Below, piece by piece: positions 8,505 through 17,324 of a stretch of DNA of 58,350 nucleotides; within the stretch, counting starts at the first letter, position 1, and every line of letters begins with the position of its first letter. The stretch spans positions 1 through 58,350 of the forward strand of contig NZ_JADPEG010000001.1 in the NCBI RefSeq assembly GCF_015667585.1, written 5' to 3'. The DNA is from Clostridium sp. D33t1_170424_F3 (lineage in GTDB: Bacteria > Bacillota > Clostridia > Oscillospirales > Acutalibacteraceae). The translations under genes were made by a program, and so were the position numbers. The notes under the pieces are model-generated. The model was not told the DNA's origin and did not search any database. It was given only the letters and a program-made list of their open reading frames with translations.

Positions 8505-9077
8505 TTGAACGATATAACATTTGGCTATGCTTTGTGCGGCTCATTCTGCACCTTTTCAAAGTCGCTGGAGCAGATGAAATTTCTTGCGGAACAGGGATAC
8601 AATCTGGTTCCGATCATGTCTTATAATGCGGCCAAGACCGATACCCGGTTTGGCAAGGCGGATGATTTTGTCCAGGAAATTGAGGAAATCTGCGGCAGAA
8701 AGCTGATTCAGACCATCGTCGGCGCCGAGCCGATCGGGCCGAAGAAGATGGTTGACCTGATGATCGTGGCGCCCTGTACCGGCAATACGCTGGCAAAGCT
8801 GGCCAACGGCATTACCGATACGCCCGTCACCATGGCGGTAAAATCTAACCTGCGGATTGGCCGCCCGGTTCTGCTGGCTCCTGCGACGAATGACGCGCTT
8901 TCCGCTTCAGCACAAAACATCGGGAAGCTTCTCAATACAAAGAACGTGTATTTTGTGCCTATGTCTGAAGACGACCCGGTAAAGAAACCGTATTCCCTGG
9001 TTTCCGATTTTGCTCAACTGCTGCCGGCGGCCCTGGCGGCGTTGAAGGGAGAACAGCTGCAGCCTGTTTTTTTCTGA
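8505..9077 (+). CDS. dpaB: Dipicolinate synthase subunit B
   Basis: 190-residue flavoprotein-fold subunit (SpoVFB) of dipicolinate synthase. The motifs GYALCGSFCTFSK at the N-terminus and APCTGNTLAKLANGITDTPV in the middle are those of the DpaB family, related to the phosphopantothenoylcysteine decarboxylase flavoprotein fold. A GTG at 8496 is also in frame, but the TTG at 8505 is preferred because GAGGAG (8491-8496) then has an 8-nt spacer. It is directly behind dpaA and must be cotranscribed with it. Confidence 0.93.
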   Translation: MNDITFGYALCGSFCTFSKSLEQMKFLAEQGYNLVPIMSYNAAKTDTRFGKADDFVQEIEEICGRKLIQTIVGAEPIGPKKMVDLMIVAPCTGNTLAKLANGITDTPVTMAVKSNLRIGRPVLLAPATNDALSASAQNIGKLLNTKNVYFVPMSEDDPVKKPYSLVSDFAQLLPAALAALKGEQLQPVFF

Positions 9078-9155
9078 TATTTGCAGCTGAATAGAATGGG
9101 GATTGCAAAAGAGTACGCAAATATGCTATGATTGGGAAAAGATTGGATGTGAAAA

Positions 9156-9635
9156 ATGATGCTGTATTGTCCCAGCTGTCAGGTATTGGTGAAAGAGGGC
9201 GGACGCTGCCCGGCCTGTGGAAAAAGAAAGCTGCGCGAAGCGCAGGCCGAAGACCCGGTCATGCTGATGACCGCGACGGAGACAAAGTGCAATCAAATTG
9301 CGGCTGCGCTGGATGAAGAACAGATTCCGCACGAAGAGCGCGTCTGCGGTTTGGAAGGAATTGCGTCTGCATATGCGGGCAAAGGCGGAATCAGCAATAA
9401 AAACATCTTCGTTCCCTGCGGCAGGCTGCAGGAAGCCATCGATTTGATGCAGAGCATCGGCGTCACCAATTCGGAAGTTACCGTTCCGGATGGAGAAGAA
9501 ACTGCTGAAATGAGCCCGCGCAAACGGTTTTTCTGGCGCGCAGTTTCAGTGGTGCTTTTTATTTTACTGATCTGGGCAGTGGTTTCCGTTACAGACACAG
9601 CGGCAGAGTGGCTGAAATCGCTGCTTTATTCATAA
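9156..9635 (+). CDS. Zinc-ribbon membrane protein, DUF2007-like
   Basis: 159-residue protein with three parts. A zinc ribbon occupies residues 1-25 (CPSC and CPAC pairs). A central region (about 35-105), beginning LMTATETKCNQIAAALDEEQIPH, resembles the DUF2007 putative signal-transducing domain, with its pattern of choosing a position by an extracellular-like index (NIFVPCGRLQEAIDLM). A single membrane helix follows (about 128-148). Function unknown. It has a weak ribosome binding site (GGATGTG) and is the third gene after dpaAB, about 80 bp downstream; I see no terminator between them, so readthrough is possible, but a sporulation role is not shown. Confidence 0.6.
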   Translation: MMLYCPSCQVLVKEGGRCPACGKRKLREAQAEDPVMLMTATETKCNQIAAALDEEQIPHEERVCGLEGIASAYAGKGGISNKNIFVPCGRLQEAIDLMQSIGVTNSEVTVPDGEETAEMSPRKRFFWRAVSVVLFILLIWAVVSVTDTAAEWLKSLLYS

Positions 9636-9665
9636 AAAACAAGACGTGAAAAGAGGAATCATTAC

Positions 9666-10940
9666 ATGAGCGAATACCATATTGATACCAAGTGCATCCA
9701 TGCGGGTTATACGCCCGGCGACGGGGAGCCGCGCGTGGTGCCGATTGTACAAAGTACCACTTACAAATACGACCATGCGGAAACGCTGGGCAAACTGTTT
9801 GACCTGGAAGAAGCCGGCTTCTTCTATACGCGCCTGGGTAATCCGACTTTGGACGCAGTAGAAAAGAAAATCGCCGCAATGGAAGGCGGCGTGGGCGCGA
9901 TGCTTACTTCTTCCGGCCAGGCGGCTTCCCTCATTTCCGTGTTGAATATTTGCCATGCGGGAGACCATGTGGTCAGCTCCAGTGCAATTTACGGCGGTAC
10001 GTTCAACCTCTTTTATAAAACAATGCAGGAGATGGGCATTGCATTCACTTTTGTTTCTCCAAACTCCACTGAAGAGGAATTGAACGCGGCGTTTAAGCCG
10101 AATACGCGCTGTGTATTTGCCGAAACTCTTGCAAACCCGGCTTTGATTGTAACCGATCTGGAGCTCTTTGCAAAAGTGGCGCATGCACACGAGGTCCCGC
10201 TGCTGGTTGACAACACGTTTCCAACGCCGGTAAATTGCCGTCCGTTTACCTTTGGAGCGGATATCGTCATTCACTCCACAACAAAATATATGGACGGCCA
10301 CGCCGTGCAGGTGGGCGGCGTCATTGTAGACAGCGGTAATTTTAACTGGGAGAACGGCAAATATCCGGAGTTTACGGAGCCCGACGAATCCTATCACGGC
10401 GTTGTGTATGCAAAACAGTTTGGCAAAGCTGCTTACATTACAAAGGCAAGGACGCACCTGATGCGCGATCTTGGCGCGCAGGCCAGCCCGCAGAATGCGT
10501 TTTTGCTGAATCTGGGGTTGGAAACCCTGGCGCTTCGTATGGAGCGCCACTGCTCCAATGCGCTGGCGGTCGCTTCCTACCTGGAAAAGAGCGACAAGAT
10601 CGCCTGGGTCAATTATCCGGGTCTGGAAAGCAACGCGTATTATACGCTTGCTAAAAAGTATATGCCGAACGGTACCTGCGGCGTCATTTCTTTTGGGATT
10701 AAAGGCGGCAGAGAAGCGGCCGCCAAGTTTATGGAGAGCCTGAAAATGGCCTCCATTGTAATCCATGTGGCGGATCTCCGCACCTGTGTGCTGCATCCCG
10801 CAAGTACGACACACCGCCAGTTGTCCGACGAGCAGCTTGTGGAGGCGGGAATCGGCGCGGATATGATCCGCATGTCGGTCGGCATTGAAAATATTGAGGA
10901 TATTTTAAGCGATATTGACCAGGCGTTGAAACAGCTTTAA
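9666..10940 (+). CDS. O-acetylhomoserine sulfhydrylase (Cys/Met metabolism PLP enzyme)
   Basis: 424-residue enzyme of the cystathionine gamma-synthase-like PLP family. K207 in IHSTTKYMDGH is the expected Schiff-base lysine; the phosphate-binding SSGQAA and the TRLGNPT segment are present. Length and the long insert after the lysine (NFNWENGKYPEF) fit the O-acetylhomoserine aminocarboxypropyltransferase (MetY/CysD) branch, which makes homocysteine directly from sulfide, better than cystathionine gamma-synthase (about 380 residues). Methionine gamma-lyase is the alternative. No S-box or T-box is seen before it and the gap to the upstream gene is only 30 bp. A clear terminator follows. Confidence 0.85.
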   Translation: MSEYHIDTKCIHAGYTPGDGEPRVVPIVQSTTYKYDHAETLGKLFDLEEAGFFYTRLGNPTLDAVEKKIAAMEGGVGAMLTSSGQAASLISVLNICHAGDHVVSSSAIYGGTFNLFYKTMQEMGIAFTFVSPNSTEEELNAAFKPNTRCVFAETLANPALIVTDLELFAKVAHAHEVPLLVDNTFPTPVNCRPFTFGADIVIHSTTKYMDGHAVQVGGVIVDSGNFNWENGKYPEFTEPDESYHGVVYAKQFGKAAYITKARTHLMRDLGAQASPQNAFLLNLGLETLALRMERHCSNALAVASYLEKSDKIAWVNYPGLESNAYYTLAKKYMPNGTCGVISFGIKGGREAAAKFMESLKMASIVIHVADLRTCVLHPASTTHRQLSDEQLVEAGIGADMIRMSVGIENIEDILSDIDQALKQL

Positions 10941-10958
10941 AAAATTTAAGATACAATA

Positions 10959-10996
10959 AAAGAAAGTAATGCCATATAGATGGTATTACTTTCTTT
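10959..10996 (+). terminator. Rho-independent terminator
   Basis: AAAGAAAGTAAT-G-CCAT / ATGG-ATTACTTTCTTT hairpin ending in TTTT, just after the sulfhydrylase gene. Confidence 0.8.
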
Positions 10997-11040
10997 TGTG
11001 TTTGCGATGTCTGCGGGACAAAATATGTTTGTACGAAAAT

Positions 11041-11082
11041 GCATGGACGTTCTGTCCTTTTCAAAAGACAGAACGTCCATGC
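11041..11082. repeat. 42-nt perfect inverted repeat
   Basis: Two 16-nt arms (GCATGGACGTTCTGTC at 11041-11056 and its exact complement at 11067-11082) surround a 10-nt loop CTTTTCAAAA that can pair further. On the minus strand it lies about 85 bp downstream of the HMA-like gene and is followed by only a short T stretch (ATTTT), so it may be a weak terminator. It is separate from the terminator at 10959-10996. Confidence 0.7.
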
Positions 11083-11168
11083 AAGTATAGGCAGAAATCC
11101 TTTTATCCGTTTCACTTTTAAGACAAAAGAGAAGTGAAAAGAACGCGAAAGAGGGAATGTGCAGATTG

Positions 11169-11408
11169 TTATCTTGTGTTGATTTGACTTGCGTCGGCAG
11201 CAATTTCATATCCGGCTTTGTTCAGATGGTTTTCAATTTCATCGTATGAGGTGCCCGAACTGTCGTAATCGACGCAGACCAGATTGTGCTGTGTGTTGAC
11301 GCTGACGGAATGGACGCCATGCAGCTGATCAAGCTCTCGTTTGACTTCTTTCAGGTCGTGCTTGCCGTGAATATTCTCAACAATAAAATTTGCGCTTTCC
11401 TGTGGCAT
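11169..11408 (-). CDS. HMA-fold protein lacking the metal-binding cysteines
   Basis: 79-residue protein with the beta-alpha-beta-beta-alpha-beta pattern of heavy-metal-associated domains: FIVENIHGKHDLKEVKRELDQLHGVHSVSVNTQHNLVCVDYD, then a second helix and GYEI. The usual CxxC metal site in the first loop is replaced by HGKHD, so it is probably not a copper chaperone of the usual kind. The ATG at 11408 follows GAGGTGATG. The gene is alone on this strand, divergent from the GNAT gene. Function unknown. Confidence 0.65.
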   Translation of the reverse strand: MPQESANFIVENIHGKHDLKEVKRELDQLHGVHSVSVNTQHNLVCVDYDSSGTSYDEIENHLNKAGYEIAADASQINTR

Positions 11409-11566
11409 TACTCATCACCTCGTCATTAGGATTTCCAGGGATGCGGCCCGTTATGAGATGCAATAAAGGGCAGGGCAGGGAACTTTTTAACAAAACAGCG
11501 CTGAAGTTGCGAATTGGTGGTGAATATGGTAGCATATAGCAAGCAATAAAAAAGGAGAGATCCAAA

Positions 11567-12283
11567 ATGACGGATCGGGAACAGGCGATATGCTATTTAG
11601 AATCTGATTTGCTGCTGCATATGGACATGCTGGAGAGCCTCCGGCGCGGCCGTGCGGCGCTTTTGTATGCCGATCAAAACGGCGTTCTTTTGCTGGATCA
11701 GCCGTCCGGCACCTATATGGTCAGCGCCGCGCGGGAGGACGCTGCGGAAAACATGCTTCCGTTAATCAAAAATGCGGAATTGATTGAATGCCATCAAAAA
11801 TTTTATGCGAAAGAGCTGGCGGAACAATCCCATCTGTACATCGGCCCGGATTGTTATCAGGCCGTATATCGCAAAGAACAGCGGATTCCGCAGGAGCGGA
11901 CCGGCATTGAAATCAAACAGTTGGACAATACCTTCCTCTCTGCAGTTAAAGCGCAGTATCATATGATTCAGGACGATCAATATTTGTTGGGCCGCCTGGA
12001 ATCCGGCGTAATGTACGGCGCGTTCCTGCGGGGGGAGTTAGCGGGTTTTATCGGCATACATGAAGAGGGTTCTATCGGCATGCTGGAAGTGTTTCCGGAA
12101 TACCGCCGCCGGGGAATCGGTATGGCATTGGAGATACACATGGTCAACATCATGTTGGATAAAGGCTGGACGCCGTTTGGACAGATTATAGAGGGAAACA
12201 CCGCTTCGTTTTCTTTGCAGAGAAGTCTGGGTTTTTCCATTGCGGAACAGCCTTTATTTTGGATGACTTCAAGGCCCGAGTGA
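11567..12283 (+). CDS. GNAT family N-acetyltransferase
   Basis: 238-residue protein with an N-terminal module of unknown type (about 1-110) and a C-terminal GNAT domain (about 120-235). The acetyl-CoA-binding motif A is clear: GMLEVFPEYRRRGIGMALE, followed by a typical motif B (EGNTASFSLQRSLGF). Substrate unknown. AAAGGAGAGA precedes the ATG. Its 3' end overlaps the convergent histidine kinase gene by 15 bp, and no separate terminator is seen, so antisense readthrough between the two is possible. Confidence 0.85.
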   Translation: MTDREQAICYLESDLLLHMDMLESLRRGRAALLYADQNGVLLLDQPSGTYMVSAAREDAAENMLPLIKNAELIECHQKFYAKELAEQSHLYIGPDCYQAVYRKEQRIPQERTGIEIKQLDNTFLSAVKAQYHMIQDDQYLLGRLESGVMYGAFLRGELAGFIGIHEEGSIGMLEVFPEYRRRGIGMALEIHMVNIMLDKGWTPFGQIIEGNTASFSLQRSLGFSIAEQPLFWMTSRPE

Positions 12284-13993
12284 GTCTGTCCGCACCGGAA
12301 TGGTTAACGTAATGGTGGTGCCGCGGTCTGGCATACTCTGAATGAAAAGACCGTACTCCTTACCGTAATAAAGCTGAATACGCTCCTGGACGTTTCTCAG
12401 GCCGTATCCGCCGGTATCTTTTTCCAGAAGACGAGAAACCACCGCAGCATTCATACCGACGCCATTGTCTTCCACCTGAAAGATGATGGCGTTTTTTTCT
12501 TGCCTTCCAACAATGCGGACGCATCCCGTACCCTCGGGCTTCTGGTCAATTCCGTGTATGACAGCGTTTTCTACCAGCGGCTGCAACAGCAGATTCAGCA
12601 TGGTGTAAGGATAAATCCGGTCGTCTATTTCATAGAGCACGGTAAATTGGCGGCTATGCATAATCAGCTGGATATCCAGATAAGAACGGATATTTTGCAG
12701 CTCATTTTCGACAGATGTCAGATTTTTTCCTTTATTTAATGTTGTTCGGTAAAAGGACGACAGCAGCTGCGCGATTTCGCTGATATCTGTGGCATCCGAG
12801 CGGATGGCCCTCCAATTGATTAAAGACAGACAGTTGTATAAAAAATGCGGGTTGATCTGCGCCTGCAGAGCCTTCAGTTCCGCTTCTTTCTGTGCGAGTT
12901 TTTCTCTATAGACTTCGTTAATCAGCAGGTTGATTCGGGCAATCATCTTCTGAAAGCTGCGAACCAGGTCTCCAACCTCGTCTCTGGAGCGGCTGTTTAC
13001 AAAAACGGTCATATTCCCGGTTTCCACAACCTGCTGCATGTTTTTTCTCAGCTTTTCAATACGGCTGACAACCGCATAGGAAAGCAGTCCGCCCATAAGC
13101 AGAATCACCACCAAACAGATGCAGATCATACAGAGCACCGTCAAAACGATGGGGGAAGCCGCATCCGTAATCAGATGAGTCGGTTTATATAGAATTGCTT
13201 GCCAGCCGCAGGCTGGAATATCCGCGCGGATAACCGCGTACTCGGTTTGTTTCCAGGAAACAGATCCCGCGCCATTCTGCAGGAGCGAGACCACGGGTGG
13301 TTCTTCATCAGAATTATATTGCTGAAATAGCACCGTCTGTTCTGCGCCCACAAGATAAATGCCGCATTGATTCTGTAACAACTCCTGGCAGGGCTGGAAC
13401 AGCGCATCATAATTCAGGGCAATACAAAGGAGATTTTTTTTGCTCTCTTTTCCATCTAAGAGCCCCGGGATTCTCCGTGCGGAAAAAACTGTTTGCGCCG
13501 ATTCGTCGCAGAACCAATTAATTCCTGCGGAATTCATCGCCTGGTCGAACCAGGGTTCGTTTTGAACTTCTGCAATAGGAAGGACCATGTCGCCGTGCGG
13601 TTCTACGTTGGTCCCGGAAAGGAGCGTAATGTGGTCTACGCCGTCGTGCAGATTTTTCATTGCCAGAAACGTCGGCGCGATGGTGTTCGTATATACGTCG
13701 TAAAGTTCCAAGTAGCTGTTGTAGGTACGGTTCGCAGTATCCAAAAGGTCAGCGTCAAACGCCAGATAATCGGAAAGACTGTTGTAGATTTCCAATTGAT
13801 TGTTAATCGCTCCGCAGGCCTGCTGTAAAGAGGTCTGCAGGTTCGCTTTTTCCTGAGAGAGCAGAAGCGCCGTTGTCTGTTGGTAGCAGAAAATACCCAG
13901 AATGGATATGGGAACGATACTGACCAGCAGATAACTCAGTAAAATCTTTTTGCGAAACTTGAGGTCCTTAAACATACCCAAGATGGATTTCAT
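12269..13993 (-). CDS. Sensor histidine kinase, YesM/LytS type
   Basis: 574-residue membrane sensor. Two membrane helices (about 17-37 and 280-306) enclose an extracytoplasmic sensor region of about 240 residues; a HAMP-like linker follows, then the His_kinase (PF06580) phosphoacceptor segment INPHFLYNCLSLINW and a HATPase domain with DNGVGM and a Gly-rich GGYGLRNVQERI box. This class phosphorylates YesN-type AraC regulators and usually controls carbohydrate ABC transporter operons. The regulator gene lies 3 bp upstream on the same strand, and a solute-binding lipoprotein gene is divergent, so the three genes probably form one sensing unit. Confidence 0.92.
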   Translation of the reverse strand: MKSILGMFKDLKFRKKILLSYLLVSIVPISILGIFCYQQTTALLLSQEKANLQTSLQQACGAINNQLEIYNSLSDYLAFDADLLDTANRTYNSYLELYDVYTNTIAPTFLAMKNLHDGVDHITLLSGTNVEPHGDMVLPIAEVQNEPWFDQAMNSAGINWFCDESAQTVFSARRIPGLLDGKESKKNLLCIALNYDALFQPCQELLQNQCGIYLVGAEQTVLFQQYNSDEEPPVVSLLQNGAGSVSWKQTEYAVIRADIPACGWQAILYKPTHLITDAASPIVLTVLCMICICLVVILLMGGLLSYAVVSRIEKLRKNMQQVVETGNMTVFVNSRSRDEVGDLVRSFQKMIARINLLINEVYREKLAQKEAELKALQAQINPHFLYNCLSLINWRAIRSDATDISEIAQLLSSFYRTTLNKGKNLTSVENELQNIRSYLDIQLIMHSRQFTVLYEIDDRIYPYTMLNLLLQPLVENAVIHGIDQKPEGTGCVRIVGRQEKNAIIFQVEDNGVGMNAAVVSRLLEKDTGGYGLRNVQERIQLYYGKEYGLFIQSMPDRGTTITLTIPVRTDSLGP

Positions 13994-13996
13994 GAT

Positions 13997-15274
13997 TTAC
14001 GCATCCTTTTTCCGGAATTTTTCAGGACTCTTTCCAAAGTACTCGCGAAAGCTTTGAATGAAATACGATACGTTGCTGTAACCGACCGCGGTGCAGATGG
14101 ACACAATCTTCATGTGCGTGTTCTCCAATAATTCCCTCGCTTTTTCCATACGCATCGCCTTTATGTATTTGTTGATCCCATATCCGGTTTCCTTTTTAAA
14201 TATGTGGCTTAAATAGCGCGGCGTCAGATAAACCATATTTGAAAGGTTTTCCAGATCCAGTTCCTCATTGTAATGCTCTTGTATATAATTCTTTACCGTT
14301 TCCACATAGCTGTGGGGCGTGGAATCAGGATGCTGTTCTTTTGAGGCAAATCCCGTTCCGCTATCCTGCGATTCGTTTTCATCCGTCTGTTTGCCCGGGA
14401 TGTTTTCAGCAAAGTCTTCCTGGAAAAACAAATAGGTATGGGGAAAAAGAAAACGATTTTCTATCAGCTGATCCAGCTGATCCAATTCCTGTGAGATCCT
14501 GCCGGCGCCGGAAAAGGCGCTGCTGACGGCAATATAACATACCTTATCAGACGATTGCCGGATAAAGTCAAACAGGTATTCTGCCAATTGCCGCCAATTT
14601 GTTTGCGAAACATCTCCCGGGAAAAGCAACAGACTCTGGCGGGGATTTAAATTAATATAATCCGCAGAAACATCCATGCGGGAAAAGAGCTGTTCCTTAA
14701 AGGAAACGCCTGCATGCTCAAAGAAGTCTCTTTGAAATTCCAGGAGCAGCATCTTGTGATACGCTTCTAAAAAGGACAGATCAAAAAGCGCACCGGCTTT
14801 GGCCGCCAGCGCTTCCATCGGTGTTCCGTTCACCAGGGAGTACAATAGATGTTCTCTGACGTAGGCAAGCTGCCGTAGGCTGCGTTCCTCTTCCGCACGG
14901 GTTTTCTGTATTTCCTGAACCACCTGTTCCATCACACTGCAAAATTCCTCAATTCGAATAGGTTTTAAAATATAATGGCTCACGCCCAAAGAAATCGCCG
15001 TTTTGGCGTACTCGAACTCACTGAACCCGCTGAATAAAATTACGCGCATTTTGGGTTGTAAGGTCAGTCCCTCCCGGCTCAAAGCAAGACCGTCCATAAA
15101 CGGCATGCGCACATCGGTAAAGAGAATATCCACCGGATGTTCGCGGAGGTATTCCAGCGCCGCTTTGCCGTTCGCAGCATGGACTGTATCCACATCGAAA
15201 TGATATTTGTCAAGCAGGAACTGAATGCCTTCCCGCTCCTCCCGTTCATCGTCGGCAATCAACATGTGCAGCAT
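13997..15274 (-). CDS. Response regulator with AraC-type DNA-binding domain (YesN-like)
   Basis: 425-residue regulator: an N-terminal receiver domain (acidic pair in ADDE, phosphoacceptor Asp in LFTDVRMPFMDG, Lys in YILKP), a long central linker and a C-terminal double helix-turn-helix of the AraC family (VYLTPRYLSHIFKKETG and VGYSNVSYFIQSF). An upstream in-frame extension is rejected: AAAGGGGG lies 7 nt before the ATG at 15274. It is expected to be phosphorylated by the adjacent kinase and to activate carbohydrate uptake genes, the likeliest nearby target being the divergent solute-binding protein gene. Confidence 0.92.
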   Translation of the reverse strand: MLHMLIADDEREEREGIQFLLDKYHFDVDTVHAANGKAALEYLREHPVDILFTDVRMPFMDGLALSREGLTLQPKMRVILFSGFSEFEYAKTAISLGVSHYILKPIRIEEFCSVMEQVVQEIQKTRAEEERSLRQLAYVREHLLYSLVNGTPMEALAAKAGALFDLSFLEAYHKMLLLEFQRDFFEHAGVSFKEQLFSRMDVSADYINLNPRQSLLLFPGDVSQTNWRQLAEYLFDFIRQSSDKVCYIAVSSAFSGAGRISQELDQLDQLIENRFLFPHTYLFFQEDFAENIPGKQTDENESQDSGTGFASKEQHPDSTPHSYVETVKNYIQEHYNEELDLENLSNMVYLTPRYLSHIFKKETGYGINKYIKAMRMEKARELLENTHMKIVSICTAVGYSNVSYFIQSFREYFGKSPEKFRKKDA

Positions 15275-15395
15275 ATGTCGTCCCCCTTTAAAAATACTTT
15301 GCAGAACCAGTCTTAATAGAACGATACCGCAATAAAACAGATTTTTAAATGTTATATGAAAAATTAAATGTATTACATAAAAATTCATTTAACTA

Positions 15396-15425
15396 TTACA
15401 AATTGTCTGCCGGATTTTCTATAAT
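15396..15425 (+). promoter_or_regulatory. Candidate promoter of the solute-binding protein gene
   Basis: TTACAA (15396-15401), 18 nt, TATAAT (15420-15425). The weak -35 box is consistent with an activator-dependent promoter in the divergent region shared with the YesN-like regulator. Confidence 0.5.
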
Positions 15426-15471
15426 GATTTTATAAGTAAAATTTGATTCTGAATAGATGGAAGGGAAAAAC

Positions 15472-17130
15472 ATGAAAAAGAAAAGATGGGGATCTATGCT
15501 GCTGGCGGGCCTGTTGTGTTTTTTGTCTGCATGTACGGCTCCTTCCGTGGAAGAGGCGCCTGTAGAACCCACAGGAATTTATCAGCAGGCAGTTTCCTGG
15601 GACGAGGCGCAGACGACGCCTTTTGGCAAATACCCGGAGCCCGTTCTTTGTACGATTGGCAGAAAAAGCAGAGGCTATCCGGAGGAACAGGCCATTCAGG
15701 AACAGGTTTATACCTATTCGCTTTTTTTGCAGGATTTTTTAAATATCCGTTTTTGCAATGCGTTTGACGTACGCAGTGAAGAGGACTTCCGGCAAAAGGT
15801 ATCCATGTCGATTGCGAGCGGCGATCTTCCGGATATCATGACCGTCAACGCCCAGCAGCTCTATAGGCTTTATGAAGAAGGGCTCATCGCGGATTTAACG
15901 GAAGCTTACGAAAACTGTGCCAGTCCGCGTATCAAGGAGATATACGATTCTTATGAAGGCCGATGTCTGAACGGAGCCATTTTTGATGGAAAGCTCATGG
16001 CGCTACCCACAACGGAAATGTCGCATGGTCCGGGCTATTTGTGGCTGCGAAAGGATTGGTTGGAGAAGCTTGGGCTGCAGGAACCGCGGACCATGGAAGA
16101 TATTGAGGAAATTCTGCGCCGCTTTGTTGCGGATGACCCGGGAAATAACGGGCCGGGACAAACGGTCGGCCTCCTGTGCAGTCCGCAAATCGCGGGGGAT
16201 TCCTCCGGCGTCTATATGCTGAATGCTATCTTTACGCTTTATGGCGCCTTTCCCAAACAGTGGTTCCGGGCAGGCTCCGGGGAAATCGTGTACGGCTCCG
16301 TCCAGCCGGAGATGAAGTCGGCACTGGAACGTGTAGCCAAGCTGTATCGGAAGAGATTGCTTGATCCGAAATTTATGCTGCGAACGGAAGAGGATTGTCA
16401 AAATTTGTTGGCCAAAGGGATCAGCGGCTCCTTTTTTGGTAACTATTGGAGCAGCGAACTGCTGTTGGACAGTCTGCGGAAAAATCCGGAAGCGGATTGG
16501 ACGCCGTATCTTGTCCCCAAAAATGAAGAGGGAGCGGTCACAATGTTTGCCGGGAATCCAAACAGCAGCTTTATTGTAGTGCGCAAAGGGTTTGAACATC
16601 CGGAGGCCGCGGTGAAGCTGGCGAGCATACAATTCGATTATGTCCGGGACAAAGCGCCGGAATTTACCTCCGCTTTAAATCAAGATGGAATGCTTTTAAA
16701 TATGCACATCGGCTATGACGATGCGTTTGTCAGGTCCGGCGCTTCGATACAGGGGGCTCTGGAGGAAGAAGCACCGCTTACGTCTTTCAGTGCGGGAGAT
16801 ACATCCAACTACCGCTCCGTCCGCTCCTATCTGGATGCAATTGACAAGGGCGAGCCGCCGAATCCTCGTGACTGGCAAACGTATAAATCGAGGGTAGAAG
16901 CTTATAATCTTCTCATACAAACGCCGGTGCGAAAAATCACGCCCATCTTTGTGCGGGAAACAGACTTCATGCGGAAGCATTGGCTGGACCTGCAGAATCT
17001 GGAGCAAACGATCTTTTTGGAAATTGTGACGGGCGAACAGTCCATAGAAGCGTTTGACAGTTTTGCTGACCAGTGGAAGCAATCAGGCGGTTCACAAATC
17101 ACGGAAGAAGTCCGGCAAGTATATGGATAA
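15472..17130 (+). CDS. Extracellular solute-binding lipoprotein (family 1, LplA-like)
   Basis: 552-residue lipoprotein. A basic N-terminus and hydrophobic stretch end in a lipobox LSAC with Cys about residue 21, so it should be lipidated and held on the outer face of the membrane. The size and segments such as SGDLPDIMTVNAQQLYRLYEEGLIADLTEAY and YLWLRKDWLEKLGL are typical of large carbohydrate-binding proteins of the LplA/YtcQ group. ATG 15472 is chosen over 15457 because GGAAGGG lies 6 nt before it. No ABC permease genes lie next to it, which is unusual; it may use a transporter encoded elsewhere or serve the adjacent sensor kinase as a co-sensor. Substrate not readable. Confidence 0.88.
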   Translation: MKKKRWGSMLLAGLLCFLSACTAPSVEEAPVEPTGIYQQAVSWDEAQTTPFGKYPEPVLCTIGRKSRGYPEEQAIQEQVYTYSLFLQDFLNIRFCNAFDVRSEEDFRQKVSMSIASGDLPDIMTVNAQQLYRLYEEGLIADLTEAYENCASPRIKEIYDSYEGRCLNGAIFDGKLMALPTTEMSHGPGYLWLRKDWLEKLGLQEPRTMEDIEEILRRFVADDPGNNGPGQTVGLLCSPQIAGDSSGVYMLNAIFTLYGAFPKQWFRAGSGEIVYGSVQPEMKSALERVAKLYRKRLLDPKFMLRTEEDCQNLLAKGISGSFFGNYWSSELLLDSLRKNPEADWTPYLVPKNEEGAVTMFAGNPNSSFIVVRKGFEHPEAAVKLASIQFDYVRDKAPEFTSALNQDGMLLNMHIGYDDAFVRSGASIQGALEEEAPLTSFSAGDTSNYRSVRSYLDAIDKGEPPNPRDWQTYKSRVEAYNLLIQTPVRKITPIFVRETDFMRKHWLDLQNLEQTIFLEIVTGEQSIEAFDSFADQWKQSGGSQITEEVRQVYG

Positions 17131-17324
17131 AGCTTACAAGAACATTCCTCAAAAGAAACAGATGAGGGTACAAAGGACTTCCCACGGCTTTGCAAGCGCA
17201 AAAGTTTACATATTGTTAATTAAATAGCCGTATGGAATATAGTAGAATACAGTATAGTCAATATGAAGGGTTTGCATACGAACAGGCACAGGCCGTATGA
17301 GCAATCCCATAAGGTGGTGCCCGC

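Noticed and set aside
9630-10814. 394-codon open frame on the minus strand, antisense to the sulfhydrylase gene
   Set aside because: No ribosome binding site, no recognisable domain, and the plus strand encodes a clear full-length PLP enzyme. The antisense frame reflects codon bias.
12269-12283. Frameshift or assembly error at the 15-bp overlap of the GNAT and kinase genes
   Set aside because: Both proteins end naturally for their families; convergent overlaps of this size are common.
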